Source: Hyparrhenia diplandra
Lineage: Eukaryota; Streptophyta; Magnoliopsida; Poales; Poaceae
Length of the DNA stretch: 64,000 nt
NCBI GenBank assembly: GCA_015847255.1
Contig: JADLZK010002559.1
Span: 372,001-436,000 of the forward strand
Direction of reading: 5' to 3'
The notes beneath the pieces were generated by a model. The model was not told the origin of the DNA, made no database searches, and saw only the letters and a program-made list of their open reading frames with translations. A program made the translations under genes and the position numbers. This document shows positions 47,223-58,519 of this stretch, in pieces. Each line of letters begins with the position of its first letter. The first letter of the stretch is position 1.

Positions 47223-47766
47223 TGTGGATACTGGGATCACCAAAGAACTCTACCGAAGTTGTTCGCGAGGGTTCTATCCAAGCCTGCGGCCACAAACAAC
47301 TCCCGAGAAGGCAATGGAAGCAAAGCTACGGTGACTTTCGTTGTAACTAGGATAGAACACTAGTCGGGTTACCTTGTTTAGAGTTCGGGTGTTCGGTTCC
47401 TCTACGGACAACCCTCTCTCAGATCCGACTAGGATCGGTAGCGAGTTCCTTGGCCCCTTGGACTATAAAAGGTGGCCAAGGAACACCTCAGAAGAGAGCA
47501 CGAACATACTGAGAACACAAGCTTGGCCACGACCAAGTCTTTGTAAGCTTCATAGCCGATTCGGCTAACCCCATCAATCAAAAACAGGCTCACGCCGACC
47601 GGACATAAGGTCTTTACTCGATCCTTGATCGAGGGCCCGAACCAAAGATAAAAACCCCGCTCTCCATGTCGGTGCGCAACAAACCGGCCGGGCTCTAGAT
47701 TCGTCGAGGCCCGAACAAACCGCCTGCCGGTTCACCCGTGGCGTGGCTCGTCGTAAAACATCGGCG
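47223..47766 (+). repeat. 5' LTR of E
   Basis: TGTGGATACTGGGATCACC to AAAACATCGGCG (TCGACA in B). TATAAAA at 47464-47470 sits in CTTGGACTATAAAAGGTGGC. Matches the A and B LTRs over its length. Confidence 0.9.
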
Positions 47767-49496
47767 GTGGCATGCGGGTAGGGGGCTCTCATCGAATTTC
47801 AGCACGAGAGTCCGGCGGACCACGACATTATGAGTACATCGACGAGGAAAACGATCATCTTCGAATCATGGGCATGCGAGATCGGCGGCGGCGGCGAAAC
47901 TTCGGCAAACACCATCATGGAGCCCTGTGTCGAAGAACAAGAACTCGCCGAGAAGCTCCAAAGAATCGACGATTGCGAAGCCGCCTCGAAGAAGGAGAAC
48001 GAACTCGAAGCTTACTCGGGGAACCAGCACGGAAGGGCCCAAACCCGAAACCAACTCGGGAAGGTGGACAACCGGGGGGCTCGGTAGGGACTCGAGAGCA
48101 ACTCAAGTACAACTCCAACTCCGACTTGGATAAGGGAAGCTACTCCAACTCGAAAACTTTTTTCAGCCAACACTACTCCAACTCGGAGAAAGAAGGCGAG
48201 GTCGGATATAACCCCCCGACACCAATCCAGATTACCTTTTCAGTTTCTCACGGGACTACGCAATGCAAAGATACGCAGATTCGAGAAGCGCCAAGGCTAA
48301 AATCTGAAAGAGAAGTTGAAGACGATCAACGAAAGCAACCCGGGAAAGACTACAAGGGTTGATTGACCGCCTAAAGACTGCTACCGACCTAAATGACGAG
48401 GAGAGACTCATCAAGGAGGCATTACAAAAGCTATCCGAGAAAGAGACCCCAGGCCGTCGCAGTCAAAGGCAAACAGCTCTCATGCTCCAAGAAGTCGATC
48501 CAACGTCTTTGAAAGGCTGGGAAGGCCAGAGGGTTCCAACAACTCCAGGCCACCCCGGAGGGATGGTAGACAGTACCAGAGACCCCCGAGGGAAAGCCCC
48601 GCACCAAGACCAAGCCGACGGGAAGAAGTCGCAGAATCAACATATCGACCTCTTTTGGAACTCATCCAAGAGGAGGAAGAACGGGAGGATTTGAAGAAAG
48701 AACGACGGAAAGCTACGACGGGTTCCCTTGCTTATTTGAAAGATTGCGAGGAAGTCAAGCTACCCCCAAAGTTCAAGCCTTCAAACCACTCAAAATACGA
48801 TGGGAAAACAGAGCCCGGACAATGGCTCGAGTCTACTCACAATCCATTGAGCTGGCTGGAGGAGATGATGACGCGAAAGCCATCTTCTTTCCCATGGCCC
48901 TAGAGGCTCTACCGCTCCAATGGTTCGACAAGATCGAAGAGGGCTCAATCCGATACTGGGAAGACCTACAGAAAGCGTTCTGTAGCAACTTTGCAGGAAT
49001 TATCACCCATCCTATTACTCAGGCAGAGCTAAAAAGCCTCAAGCAAAAGCCAGGAGAATCCCTGAGAGGTTACTACCGAAGATTTGGAGAGATGAGATCC
49101 CAAGTGTATGACATCACGGAAAGGGAAGTGATAGACGCCTTCGGTAATGGGATTTCCTCAAGATGGCAGTTCTCAGACTTCTACAAGGACAACCCGAGGA
49201 CAAACGAACAGTTCAAACTTACTGTTGAGAAGATGATCGGAGCTGAAGAAAGAACCCGAGACCGCTTTCCAGAAAGAAAGAAGTCAGAAGCCCCGAAGAA
49301 AGATCAGAACAACTCTCAACAGCAGAAGAAGCGAGGACCAGACAACACTGTCGCAATGGAAGTCAAAGAAACCTTACAAGCAGAGGTTCAACAACAACAA
49401 CAATGGCGACAGAAACAGAAGCAACATCAAGCTAGAAGACCTACCCAGATCTACCAGGGAGCTCCGCACACGCTCGGAAGCTGCACCACATTCTAG
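47767..49496 (+). pseudogene. gag of element E, with an internal deletion
   Basis: N-terminal frames from about 47772/47830 contain HYEYIDEENDHLRIMGMRDR and the Asn/Ser-rich repeats (YSNSKTFFSQHYSNSEKEG). A join at about 48291 fuses the IREAP block to RLKSEREVEDDQ. B has about 460 extra bases between these blocks, so E lost about 150 residues. The gag core follows (KLPPKFKPSNHSKYDGKTEP, FFPMALEALPLQWFDKIEEG, FKLTVEKMIGAEERTRDRF) in the 250-codon frame 48744-49496. Two frameshifts separate the pieces. Confidence 0.75.
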
Positions 49497-49599
49497 GAGA
49501 AGTACAAGGGAGGAAACAACTCTGCTCAGAAGGGAAACAATCAAGAAAACAGAGAAGAGGCCAGCGAAGAGCCAAAGACAGGGGATTTCCAGAAAGCAA

Positions 49600-50424
49600 C
49601 AAGGTCCTTGAATGTCATATTCTCCAGAGTACCCAACTCAAAGAGCAAGAGACAAGACAAGCTAGCACTCCGATCAATCATGGCAGCAGAACCAGCGGTA
49701 CCACGCTACCTCAATTGGTCCCAATACCCGATTCAGTTCACCAGAGAGGATCAATGGACAAGCGTGGGCAACGCAGGCTTATATCCTCTAGTTCTAGAAC
49801 CCACGATAGCTCTGAGTGAGTGACCGTCACCAAAGTTTTGATCGACGGAGGAGCCGGGTTGAACATCATATTCTCGGAAACACTGGACAAGATGGGACTG
49901 GACCTCTCCGGGCTAATCGCTCCTTCAAGCACTCCCTTCTATGGAATAGTACCCGGACGAGCAGCCATACCAGTGGGACAAGTCACCTTGCCAGTCACAT
50001 TCGGATCTCCAGAAATTACCGGACAGAGTACATCAAGTTCGAAGTGGCAGATCTCAAGTCACCATACCACGCCATCATGGGAAGACCCGCTATTGCTAAA
50101 TTCATGGCTATTCCACACTACCCGTATCTTCTACTAAAGATGCCGGCGCCTTTTGGGGTTCTTTCCATTAAGGGAGACCTCAAGAAAGCTTTCGAGTGCG
50201 ACGTACAAGCCGTGGAAATCGCAAACAAGACAGGGGAGCTCTTGGAGAAAAAGGAACTCAACCAGATGGCAGAGGATACGAATCCAGAAGAGCTCGAGAT
50301 ACCGGCCAAGAAACAAGCAATTCTGATTCCACCAGAAGAGGCCGACGTCAAGCACATTGATCTACAAACGCTTAACGACTGGCCCAAGACGGCGATCATC
50401 GGCGCCCACCTATCTCCAAAATAG
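49600..50424 (+). pseudogene. Protease region of element E
   Basis: NVIFSRVPNSKSKRQDKLAL, then the aspartic protease active site VLIDGGAGLNIIFSETLDKM, a flap region, and an acidic linker ending DWPKTAIIGAHLSPK with a stop at 50422-50424. A short insertion near 49810 and one indel near 50025 switch frame. The catalytic Asp is intact. Confidence 0.75.
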
Positions 50425-50639
50425 GAACTCGGGCTCACTAGCTTCCTAAGGCAACACAAAGATATATTTGCACGAAAACCGGCGAGACATGCCCGGGCGC
50501 GTACCAAGGGAGCTGGCCGAGCACGTAATTGACATCAATATGGGATCCAAACCCATCAAGCAAAGACTAAGGAGGTTCTCACCGGAGAAGAAGGAAGCCA
50601 TCAAAAAGGAGGCGCAAAAAACTACTCGCAGAGGATTCA

Positions 50640-51700
50640 TCGGAGAAATCCTACATCCCGGCTAGCCAACCCGGTTCGGGTTCGGAAGAAGAAGAACACT
50701 TCCGATTGGCGAATGTGTGTGGACTACACAGATCCGAACAAGCATTGCCCAAAGGACCCCTTCGGGCTACCGAGGATTGACCAAATAGTGGACTCAACAG
50801 CAGGATCAGCTCTACTATCGTTCTTGGACTGCTACTCAGGATATCATCAGATTGCACTAAAGAAAGAAGATCGAGCAAGACCTCTTTTATCACCCCTTCG
50901 GTGCCCTCTTGCTACAAAACAATGTCCTTCGGACTGAAGAACGCCGGAGCAACGTATCAAAGAGCGTCTGACTTGTTTGGGAGAGCAGATTGGCAAAAAT
51001 GCCGAAGCTTACGTAGACGACGTGGTGGTGAAGACTAGAGAACCAGAAACTCTGATTCAAGATCTAGAAGAGACTTTCAAAAACCTCAACAAGTGGAAGT
51101 GTTAGCTCAATCCAACAAAATGCGTCTTTGGAGTACCTTCGGGACAGCTACTGGGTTTCTTGGTCAGCAACAGAGGCATTGAAGCCAGTACCAAGCAAAT
51201 CAAAGCAATCAACGAGATGACACAACCCCGAAGCATCAAGGACGTCCAGAAGCTCACAGGGTGCATGGCAGCACTCAACAGATTCATATCAAAGCTTGGA
51301 GAGAAAGGGCTACCCTTCTTCAAACTCATCAAAACAAAAGGAGAATTCAAGTGGACAGAGGAAGCAAACAAGGCGTTTGAAGAACTCAAGCAGTACCTTA
51401 CAACAGCTCCAGTCCTAACACCTCCAAAGGATGAAGAAGAACTCCCGCTATACATAGCAAAGAACGAATACGATGGTCACTCAAAGAATCATCGTGGAAA
51501 GAGAAGAGCCCGAGCAACCCAACAAGGTCCAGAGGCCAGTTTACTACGTGAGCGAAGTTCTATCCGAGTCTAAGGCTCGATACCCTCACGTACAAAAACT
51601 ACTCTACACCATACTGATCACATCAAGGAAGCTACGACACTACTTCGACAGTCACAAGATAACAAGTGGTAACCCGACTCACCACTAGGCGACATCCCGA
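50640..51700 (+). pseudogene. Reverse transcriptase and RNase H of element E
   Basis: MCVDYTDPNKHCPKDPFGLP (50713 on), LLSFLDCYSGYHQIALKKED, and the active site YVDD at 51010-51021 (AEAYVDDVVVKTREPETLI). The thumb and connection follow (CVFGVPSGQLLGFLVSNRG, LTGCMAALNRFISKLGEKG), then RNase H (VYYVSEVLSESKARYPHVQK). A TAG at 51103-51105 replaces a sense codon present in B (KWKWKLNP), and frameshifts lie near 50900 and 51460. Confidence 0.8.
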
Positions 51701-51868
51701 GGAACGAGAGATTCAACAGCCGCATATCAAAATGGGCGTGAGAACTCGAGCAATGAATCTAGAGTTCACCCGAGAAGAGCAATCAAATCCCGGGCGCCAC
51801 CGGATTTCATAGCGGAATGGACAGAGCTCTAACAACCCATATCCAATGACATCAAGAAGCATTGGAAC

Positions 51869-52200
51869 ATGTACTTCGATGGATCGTTGAAGCTAGGGGG
51901 AGCAGGAGCCGGGATCTTATTCATATCTCCAGAAGGAAGACAACTCAAGTACGTGCTGCAGATTATGTGGCAAGCTACAAACAACGAGGAAGAGTATGAA
52001 GCACTCATCCATGGCCTCAAGATAGCAAAAACCCTAGGAATCAATAGACTACAAGTATACGGCGACTCGCGGGTTGTCATCAATCAAGTCAACAAGGACT
52101 GGACCGCACAAAGGACAACATGGGCCTCTATTTGCTGTGGCACGCAAGCTGGAAAAGAACTTCCAAGGCCTAGAGATCCTACATGTGCTCGAGATTTTTA
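51869..52200 (+). pseudogene. Archaeal-type RNase H of element E
   Basis: MYFDGSLKLGGAGAGILFIS, then NNEEEYEALIHGLKIAKTLG and YGDSRVVINQVNKDW: the acidic D-E-D catalytic pattern of the second RNase H that marks the Tat lineage. The frame shifts near 52100 and a TAA falls at 52199. Confidence 0.8.
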
Positions 52201-52207
52201 ACGCGGC

Positions 52208-53014
52208 GTGGCAGCGGACGTGCTAGCCAAACTCGGATCCGACAGAGCCCAAGTCCCATCAGGAGTGTTCATCGAAGAGCTCTTGAAACCATCCATCAAA
52301 GAGAATCCAGAAGAAGACAACATGGAGCAATCAGCTCTAAACGGAGTAATGATAATCTCTCCAGGTCGAAGAACAACTCCCTGGATCGAAGACATCATAA
52401 ACTTCATCAAGAACAAGACACTACCCGAAGACAAAGCTGAAGCAACCAGGATCTTGAGAAGAAGCAAGAACTACGTGCTCATCAAAGACAAGCTTTACAA
52501 GAGAGCAGCATCATCAGGAGTACTACTCAAATGCATAAGCTCTGAAGAAGGAAAGGACATCCTCCAAGAAATCCACTCTGGATGCTGTGGAAACCACGCA
52601 GCGTCAAGAACCCTCGTGGGCAAAGCATTCAGAACAGGATACTACTGGCCAACAGCCCTCAAAGATGCAGAAGAACTCGTCAAAACATGCAAAGGATGCC
52701 AGATGTTTGCAAGACAAGCGCATGTGCCAGCACACAACCTGATTTGCATACCACCATCATGGCCTTTTTCGTGCTGGGGACTGGATCAAGTCGGACCACT
52801 CAAGAGAGCAAAGGGAGGATATGAGTACATCTACGTCGCCATCGACAAATTCACCAAATGGATAGAATACAAGCCATTGGTCACCTTCAGCTCCTCCAAA
52901 GCAAATCGAGTTCATCCAGAGATCATGCACGATTTGGAATGCCCAACGGGATCATCATCGACCTCGGATCACCGTTCACGGCGCAGATTCAAGGCTGGGC
53001 ACAAGATTGTGGCA
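52208..53014 (+). pseudogene. Integrase of element E, truncated by D
   Basis: A 306-codon frame (52208-53128) covers the linker, the HHCC zinc domain (IHSGCCGNH ... CKGCQMFA) and the start of the DDE core (LDQVGPLKRAKGGYEYIYVA, DKFTKWIEYKPLVTF). The integrase match ends at GGCA (53014), where the LTR of D begins. The rest of the open frame reads D's LTR and is not integrase. Confidence 0.85.
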
Positions 53015-56000
53015 TGTGATGAGAGCCGACCAATTTATAAGAAATCAAGTATAATTCGCAATTACCAAAGCAATCGCAGTCTACACTTGAGTCCATATAA
53101 ACCCGGTATTCGGAAATCTCGTGAGTGATTTCAAACTCATCAACAATACAATCAAGATCGTTGAGCTCAGTAGTTCCAATCCGCAGGTATCTCAAACCAA
53201 ATTCAATATATATTAATCAGAGTGCGATGTACACTTTTATTTCAAAATAATTCAGAGTGCGGAAGCAATAGCTTTCGAAAGCAAAATAGTTGTACAACGG
53301 AAATAAAATAAGATAGTGCCAACACTATGTCACCCCTGTAATAGCAAGAGACAGGGAAATATGGAGACTGCCATGCCCTAGGCATTAATCTTCAACCACA
53401 GCACATCACAACTGGATCAACTCATGCTAGACGGATCACCTGCAACATCGGGAATTAACCCGTGAGTACTCAATTGTACTCCGCAAGACTTACCCGTCTT
53501 AAACCAGAAAATAAGGAAAAGACTCCAAGGATTATGCTTGGCTTTATCTGGAGCTGGCTGACTCACATTTAAATTTCAGAAATAAAGTTGATTAGTGCGC
53601 CTACACATACTACTCAAGTTCTTCCAAGTTAAAAGGTTGTTATTATATACATAACCATAAGTCCTGTATAGTCAAGATTAAAACATATGCTCAGCGATAT
53701 ATAAATAACAGTATAAGTAACTGGATCAACATTTTAACATCAGCAGCATGAATAAGAATAACCATCATTGTGATATTAAGACTACAATACCGCGGACGCA
53801 CCCCGGGTTCTCACTAACCAGGAGAGATGGCGATTCGAATCGATTTGCAAACCAGCTGGCGAATACCCTGTCATAAACCAGGCCTACTAGTACAAGGGTA
53901 GGACCTGATCACTCCCAAGACGTTAGGGGACGTAAAGTCTCGGACCTGTCGGCAACCCCCTCCTCTCGAGCCACCAAGTGAGCAGGCAACGAGGACGACC
54001 CCTCGTGCGCATCTTCTTGCGCCCGATCCAACCCAACCGACCACGCCAAGGAGGGACGTTAAGGCGTACAAGTACCGGCCCCTAGCATTCTCCACGAGCC
54101 GTGGCTCACGCCCCGGGCGGAGCCTACTATATGAACAGTACGTTCAACTTCCGACCACATTCGGCAAAGTACCGGTCCTTAATCGATCGGATGGAAAGAC
54201 CACAATATCCATCCAACCTTAACATGTTTATTAGTCGGGGTTCTCAAGAAGAGCTTGTTAGTCACCCATGTGACTAACTACAAACATCCTCTCAAAGTGA
54301 CCAGGAAATCACCGTCTCACGCAAACATCATAATCGAGCATTTTAACCTAGACTCGCTAATAGGATATGACAACTTCAGCAAGGATATGCAAAGAACGGT
54401 TTCAACCACTTCCTATACTTAATGCAAAGCATTCATTAAAAGGACTCAACAAGTTAATTTAGAAAGCATAGGTAAGTTCAAAGCATGCACCGGGCTTGCC
54501 TTTAAAAGTAGCAGGAAGAAGAAGTCAGGGCACTCTAGAAGCTTGAGTCGTGGTCCTCCTTCTCCTGTGGGGTCTTTTGGCTGCACTCGGGACGCGATGA
54601 AGGTTGACCTCCGCTCCCCTTGATCTCCTCCCGAACTAACTCCTCCGATCCTGATATGATGCATGCACATGCAAGAGTAAGCAATGCGAATGCATAGAAA
54701 TAAACTTGTATATAAATGAAATAGAACGATGGATGAATGCATTATGATGTATGATACTAATAAGTGCATATCTCTTCCGTAGAAGCAAAATTAGAAATAC
54801 ATAAAACAACCATACTAACCTACATCATGCATTCATACTAGCACTAATCTAAAAACAGGGCAGCAAGATATCTTTGTTACTAAAAACAGTCACACAGGGG
54901 AGTTCTATAACTCCAAATGCAGCAAACGAACACTCTTTGGAAAGCTAACGAAATTATCTACAAATCATTCCATACAGTCCCAACCTGATTCTATCATCTA
55001 CAGCCTCGAAAACAGCAAAAACAGAGACTCTATTTTCAGGGTAACAAGCATCATGCAACTCCTATAACTCTCTAACCAAGCATGCAACTCTTACAAATTT
55101 TGACCAGCAAGCAAAACAAGTTATAATCTACCAAATAAACCTACTGGTCAGGCCAAAAGATGAATTAAAGTACATGAAATAACATACCCTAGCAAACACT
55201 ACACATGCACACTATAAATCATAAAATGCTAGGAATAAAAATCTGCCAAACTGCCAAGCTTATCAAACCAAGTTTACCAACAGATCCTATTCAGGCTAAG
55301 AACATACAATAAAATTACCAATACACCTTACCCTACTATAAACATGCATTTCTAGGCTATTTTCCAGGCAACATAAATATGATAAATATGTAACCACCTT
55401 AGAAAGTTGTACAAAAATTACCAGAGCATTCTACTGGTCCAACATGCCTACCATAAAAAAAATATCATAGCAAAAACATGCATATGCTGTCCTACATAAA
55501 AAAATAACATGGTAACACTAAAACTAGGCATGAAAATACTTTGTACTATGAAAAGTATGAAACTGCCTAACCATGAACATGAAATGCTTCATAACAGTAA
55601 CAAAGACATGTACAAAATTTATCATGGCAAAAACCCTACTAATTATTTTTCTATGAATTTCCTAAGAAAGCATGGTAAATAGCACATAAATCAAAAATCA
55701 CATTTCTACCACAGAACATAGCAGGCATGTTATTTTTCCTGCACTCTACATCCAAAAACATGAACATTTCATACAGGCACCACTATTTTATCATGCACCA
55801 AGAATTAGATATGCATTTCTCTATTTACTTGCAATTTAAAGCCATAAAGCTAAATAAATATAAAAACTACAAGAAAACCACATCTCATATTTTTATACTG
55901 TAGATCTACTCACAAGGATCACAGCAAAATTTGTCCCACTCAAAACCGTGCTAAAACGAGCATTCTACGAATTTTCTAAGACATGCAATACATTCTGGAA

Positions 56001-57607
56001 AAAGAAAAACATAAAAGAAAAACTCCTGACGGCTGGGGCCCGCCCGTCAGTGGCCGGAAAACAGGGGCGACGCGGCGAGCGGCGGATCTCCGCCGGCGTT
56101 AGCCCTCCGGCCAAACCAAGGGTACCTACGGTTTGCTCTTGAGGAGATCTATCGATCTAGACCATTTACCCAAGCTGCGGTGGACGAAAACGAGGTCGAC
56201 GGCGTGCGGCGGCGCTGTGCGGCGGCGGTCGTCGGCGCGCGAGCGTTTCCGGCGAGGGCGAGGTCCGGCGAGGCGCGCACCGGCTGGAGGACACCTAGGC
56301 GATGACGAAACACGAGCTAGGTGGCGGGTTTGACGAACGGACGGCGTTTGACGACGACGGACCCGACAGCGGCCGTGAGCACGGTGACGTCGACGTCGTG
56401 GTCCGGTGGAATGACGGCAAGATGCTTCGATTCGACCTACACACGGGTTCGACACGATGAGGTGACCCTGGAACGTGAAGAACGGCAAGAAAAACGAGGA
56501 CGAGGACGGCGGTGGCGAGTTTGCCGCGGCGGCGGCCGGAAAATCCGGCGGCGGCGGAAATCCGCGTTCTACCTTTCCTGGGCTCCTTTTCTGGCTTCTA
56601 GCGGGTGACGAGGGTAGGGTAGAAGATGGCGGTCGTGCTGGCGCGATTTGGAGGGCAGGGACGCGGTGGTTGGCGGTGTTTGACGCCGGCGGCGGCAATG
56701 GTGGCCGCGGCGGCGCTTGCTGCTGCTTGCGGCTGCTTGGCGTGGAGCAGAAGGGAAAGGGGGAGTGAGGGAGTGACTTGGGCGAGAAGCGAGCGTGCAG
56801 TGCTCCCCATGAAGACCTGGGCATGGCAGAGGGAAGCAGAGGGCAACGCCCACGCGTCGCGCGCGGTCGGCGCGGCCACGGACGTGGCAACGGTGGCCGG
56901 CCAGGTTTGTCTCTTTCTCTTCTTTTTTTTTTGAAATTAAACTCCTAATCCGAACTGTTTTGCTCTCTACCTCGAGATCCGTGTGAAATTAGCAAAAGCT
57001 CCAATTGAACAAAATGTTCCTCTCGAAAATCTAAGCAAAACGCCTATATAAACTTTCTCCTAATTCCGCCTAGATTTGAAAACTGCGATCGATCAAAGGT
57101 AAACTACTCAGGGGTCAAGGAAACCCTAATTTACCTCGAATTCAAACGAACTTCGACTATTCGAACATGATCCACTCAAAATCATGCAATCAGCCTATGG
57201 CATCTTTAGTTCTACACAAAATTAGCTACACAATTCATGAAGGATTCACACACATGCAAGATCAATAGCTATGACTTTTGATCAAAAGAAGATAAATTAC
57301 TTTCAAAATCAAACAAGGTCAAACCAAGTCAAACTACCATTATAAAATCTAATTAATGAACATGGCCAACATGAAATATGCTCTAACACCTTCTATAAAC
57401 ATTTCTAAGAATAGATAAACATTAAACTTCTAATTATGCAAACAATTCATACATGAAACGACGAGGCAAAGCATACCAAGCAAACTGAATAAATTTAAAC
57501 AAGCAAATGATCTCTATCATTTCATGTGCATAAATGCATAGGACTAAATGATGATTATGCCCATGAAATGAAGATGCTAATGACATGCTTAAAAACAGGG
57601 TGTTACA
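53015..57607 (-). repeat. 3' LTR of D (4.6 kb)
   Basis: On the element strand it starts TGTAACACCCTGTTTTTAAG and ends in AAATTGGTCGGCTCTCATCACA. A GC-rich block spans about 56030-56900, toward the 5' end of the LTR; AT-rich sequence fills most of the rest. A 254-codon open frame in the GC block (56126-56890) looks compositional. Confidence 0.88.
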
Positions 57608-57622
57608 AATCTACCTCCCCTT
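57608..57622 (-). other. Polypurine tract of D
   Basis: On the minus strand AAGGGGAGGTAGATT directly precedes the LTR start TGTAACACC, the usual arrangement. Confidence 0.7.
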
Positions 57623-58519
57623 AAGAAAATCTCGTCTCGAGATTTGTCGGTACTAACCATTCATTAGAAAATAGGGATAGACTTCTCGTAGATACTCCTC
57701 TGTTTTCCCACGTAGCATCCTTCTCTCCATGATTACTCCATAGAATCTTGTATAGCTTCACTTTGTCTTGTTACGAGTTGTTCTTTCTTTTGTATCCAAT
57801 ATTTGAATTGGCCTTTCAAAATAAGTCGTCCTTGTCAATTTCGGTGTTTCGACCGAATGCGTTCTTCGTGTACTCTCAACCATTTCTTCAATTGGGATAC
57901 ATGAAAGACATCGGAGACTAATCTCAACTCATTAGGTAGTTGTAACCGATAGGCCACTTTTCCTTTTCTTGCAATGATACGATAAGGACCTACGAACCTA
58001 GGTGCTAACTTTCTTTGAACTCCAAAGCGTTGCGCTCTCTTCATTGGTAACACCTTGAGATATACAAAATCACCGACTCTAAATTCCAAAAATTTCTGAC
58101 GCTTGTCAGCATAGCTTTTCTGGCGGGCTTGAGCTGCAGCTATATGTTTCTCAAGACCGTTCTAACCTTTTGTTCGCTTCATCAATGAGGTCGATACCGT
58201 AGTAGGTTCTATCTCCCCTGTTTCAACCCAATTCGAAGGTGTTCTACACTTTCTACCATACAAAGCTTCAAATGGGACCATCTTGATACTTGCTTGATAG
58301 CTGTTGTTGTAGGAGAACTCTGCAAATGGTAGCCATTTATCCCATGGGCCTTTAGCAGATAAAACACATGCTCTCGGCATGTCTTCCAAAATCAGATTTA
58401 CTTGTTCGATTTGTCCAGTGGTTTGTGGTTGGCAAGCTGAGCTACAAAGTAGTTTTGTGTCTAAGGCTTCTTATAGACACTCTCAAAATTTATCGGTCCA
58501 CTTTGGTCCTCGGTCGACA
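57623..58519 (-). pseudogene. D integrase C-terminal part and chromodomain remnant
   Basis: After a frameshift near 58540, the minus strand continues with the integrase core end (SAKGPWDKWLPFAEFSYNNS, FEALYGRKCRTP) and the GPY/F-type C-terminal module (FVGPYRIIARKGKVAYRLQL, SDVFHVSQLKKWL). Further on, in changing frames, VKLYKILWSNHGEKDATWEN (about 57700-57760) matches the conserved core of Tekay-type chromodomains, which tether integration to marked chromatin. Several indels and stops break this part. Confidence 0.7.

Larger units (their letters stand above)
47223..53014 (+). mobile_element. Element E: Tat-lineage Ty3/gypsy retrotransposon, plus strand, cut by D
   Basis: The 5' LTR (47223-47766) is followed by gag, protease, RT, RNase H, archaeal-type RNase H and the first half of integrase. 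The remainder must lie beyond D, outside the window. It inserted in A's gag in the opposite orientation; the flanking pentamer is AGTAA (47218-47222), with no partner visible. It is the cleanest of the three family copies but carries a gag deletion, an in-frame stop in RT and several frameshifts. Confidence 0.85.

Noticed and set aside
47223..47766. E LTR as a solo LTR
   Set aside because: It is followed directly by a primer-site-like sequence and a family gag, so it is a 5' LTR of an element.
53015..53128. Continuation of the E integrase frame past 53014
   Set aside because: The sequence after 53014 matches the right LTR of D at 63792, so the open frame runs into the LTR by chance.
56126..56890. 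A 254-codon minus-strand open frame
   Set aside because: It lies inside the GC-rich part of the D LTR, has low-complexity Pro/Arg/Ser content and no recognisable motif.
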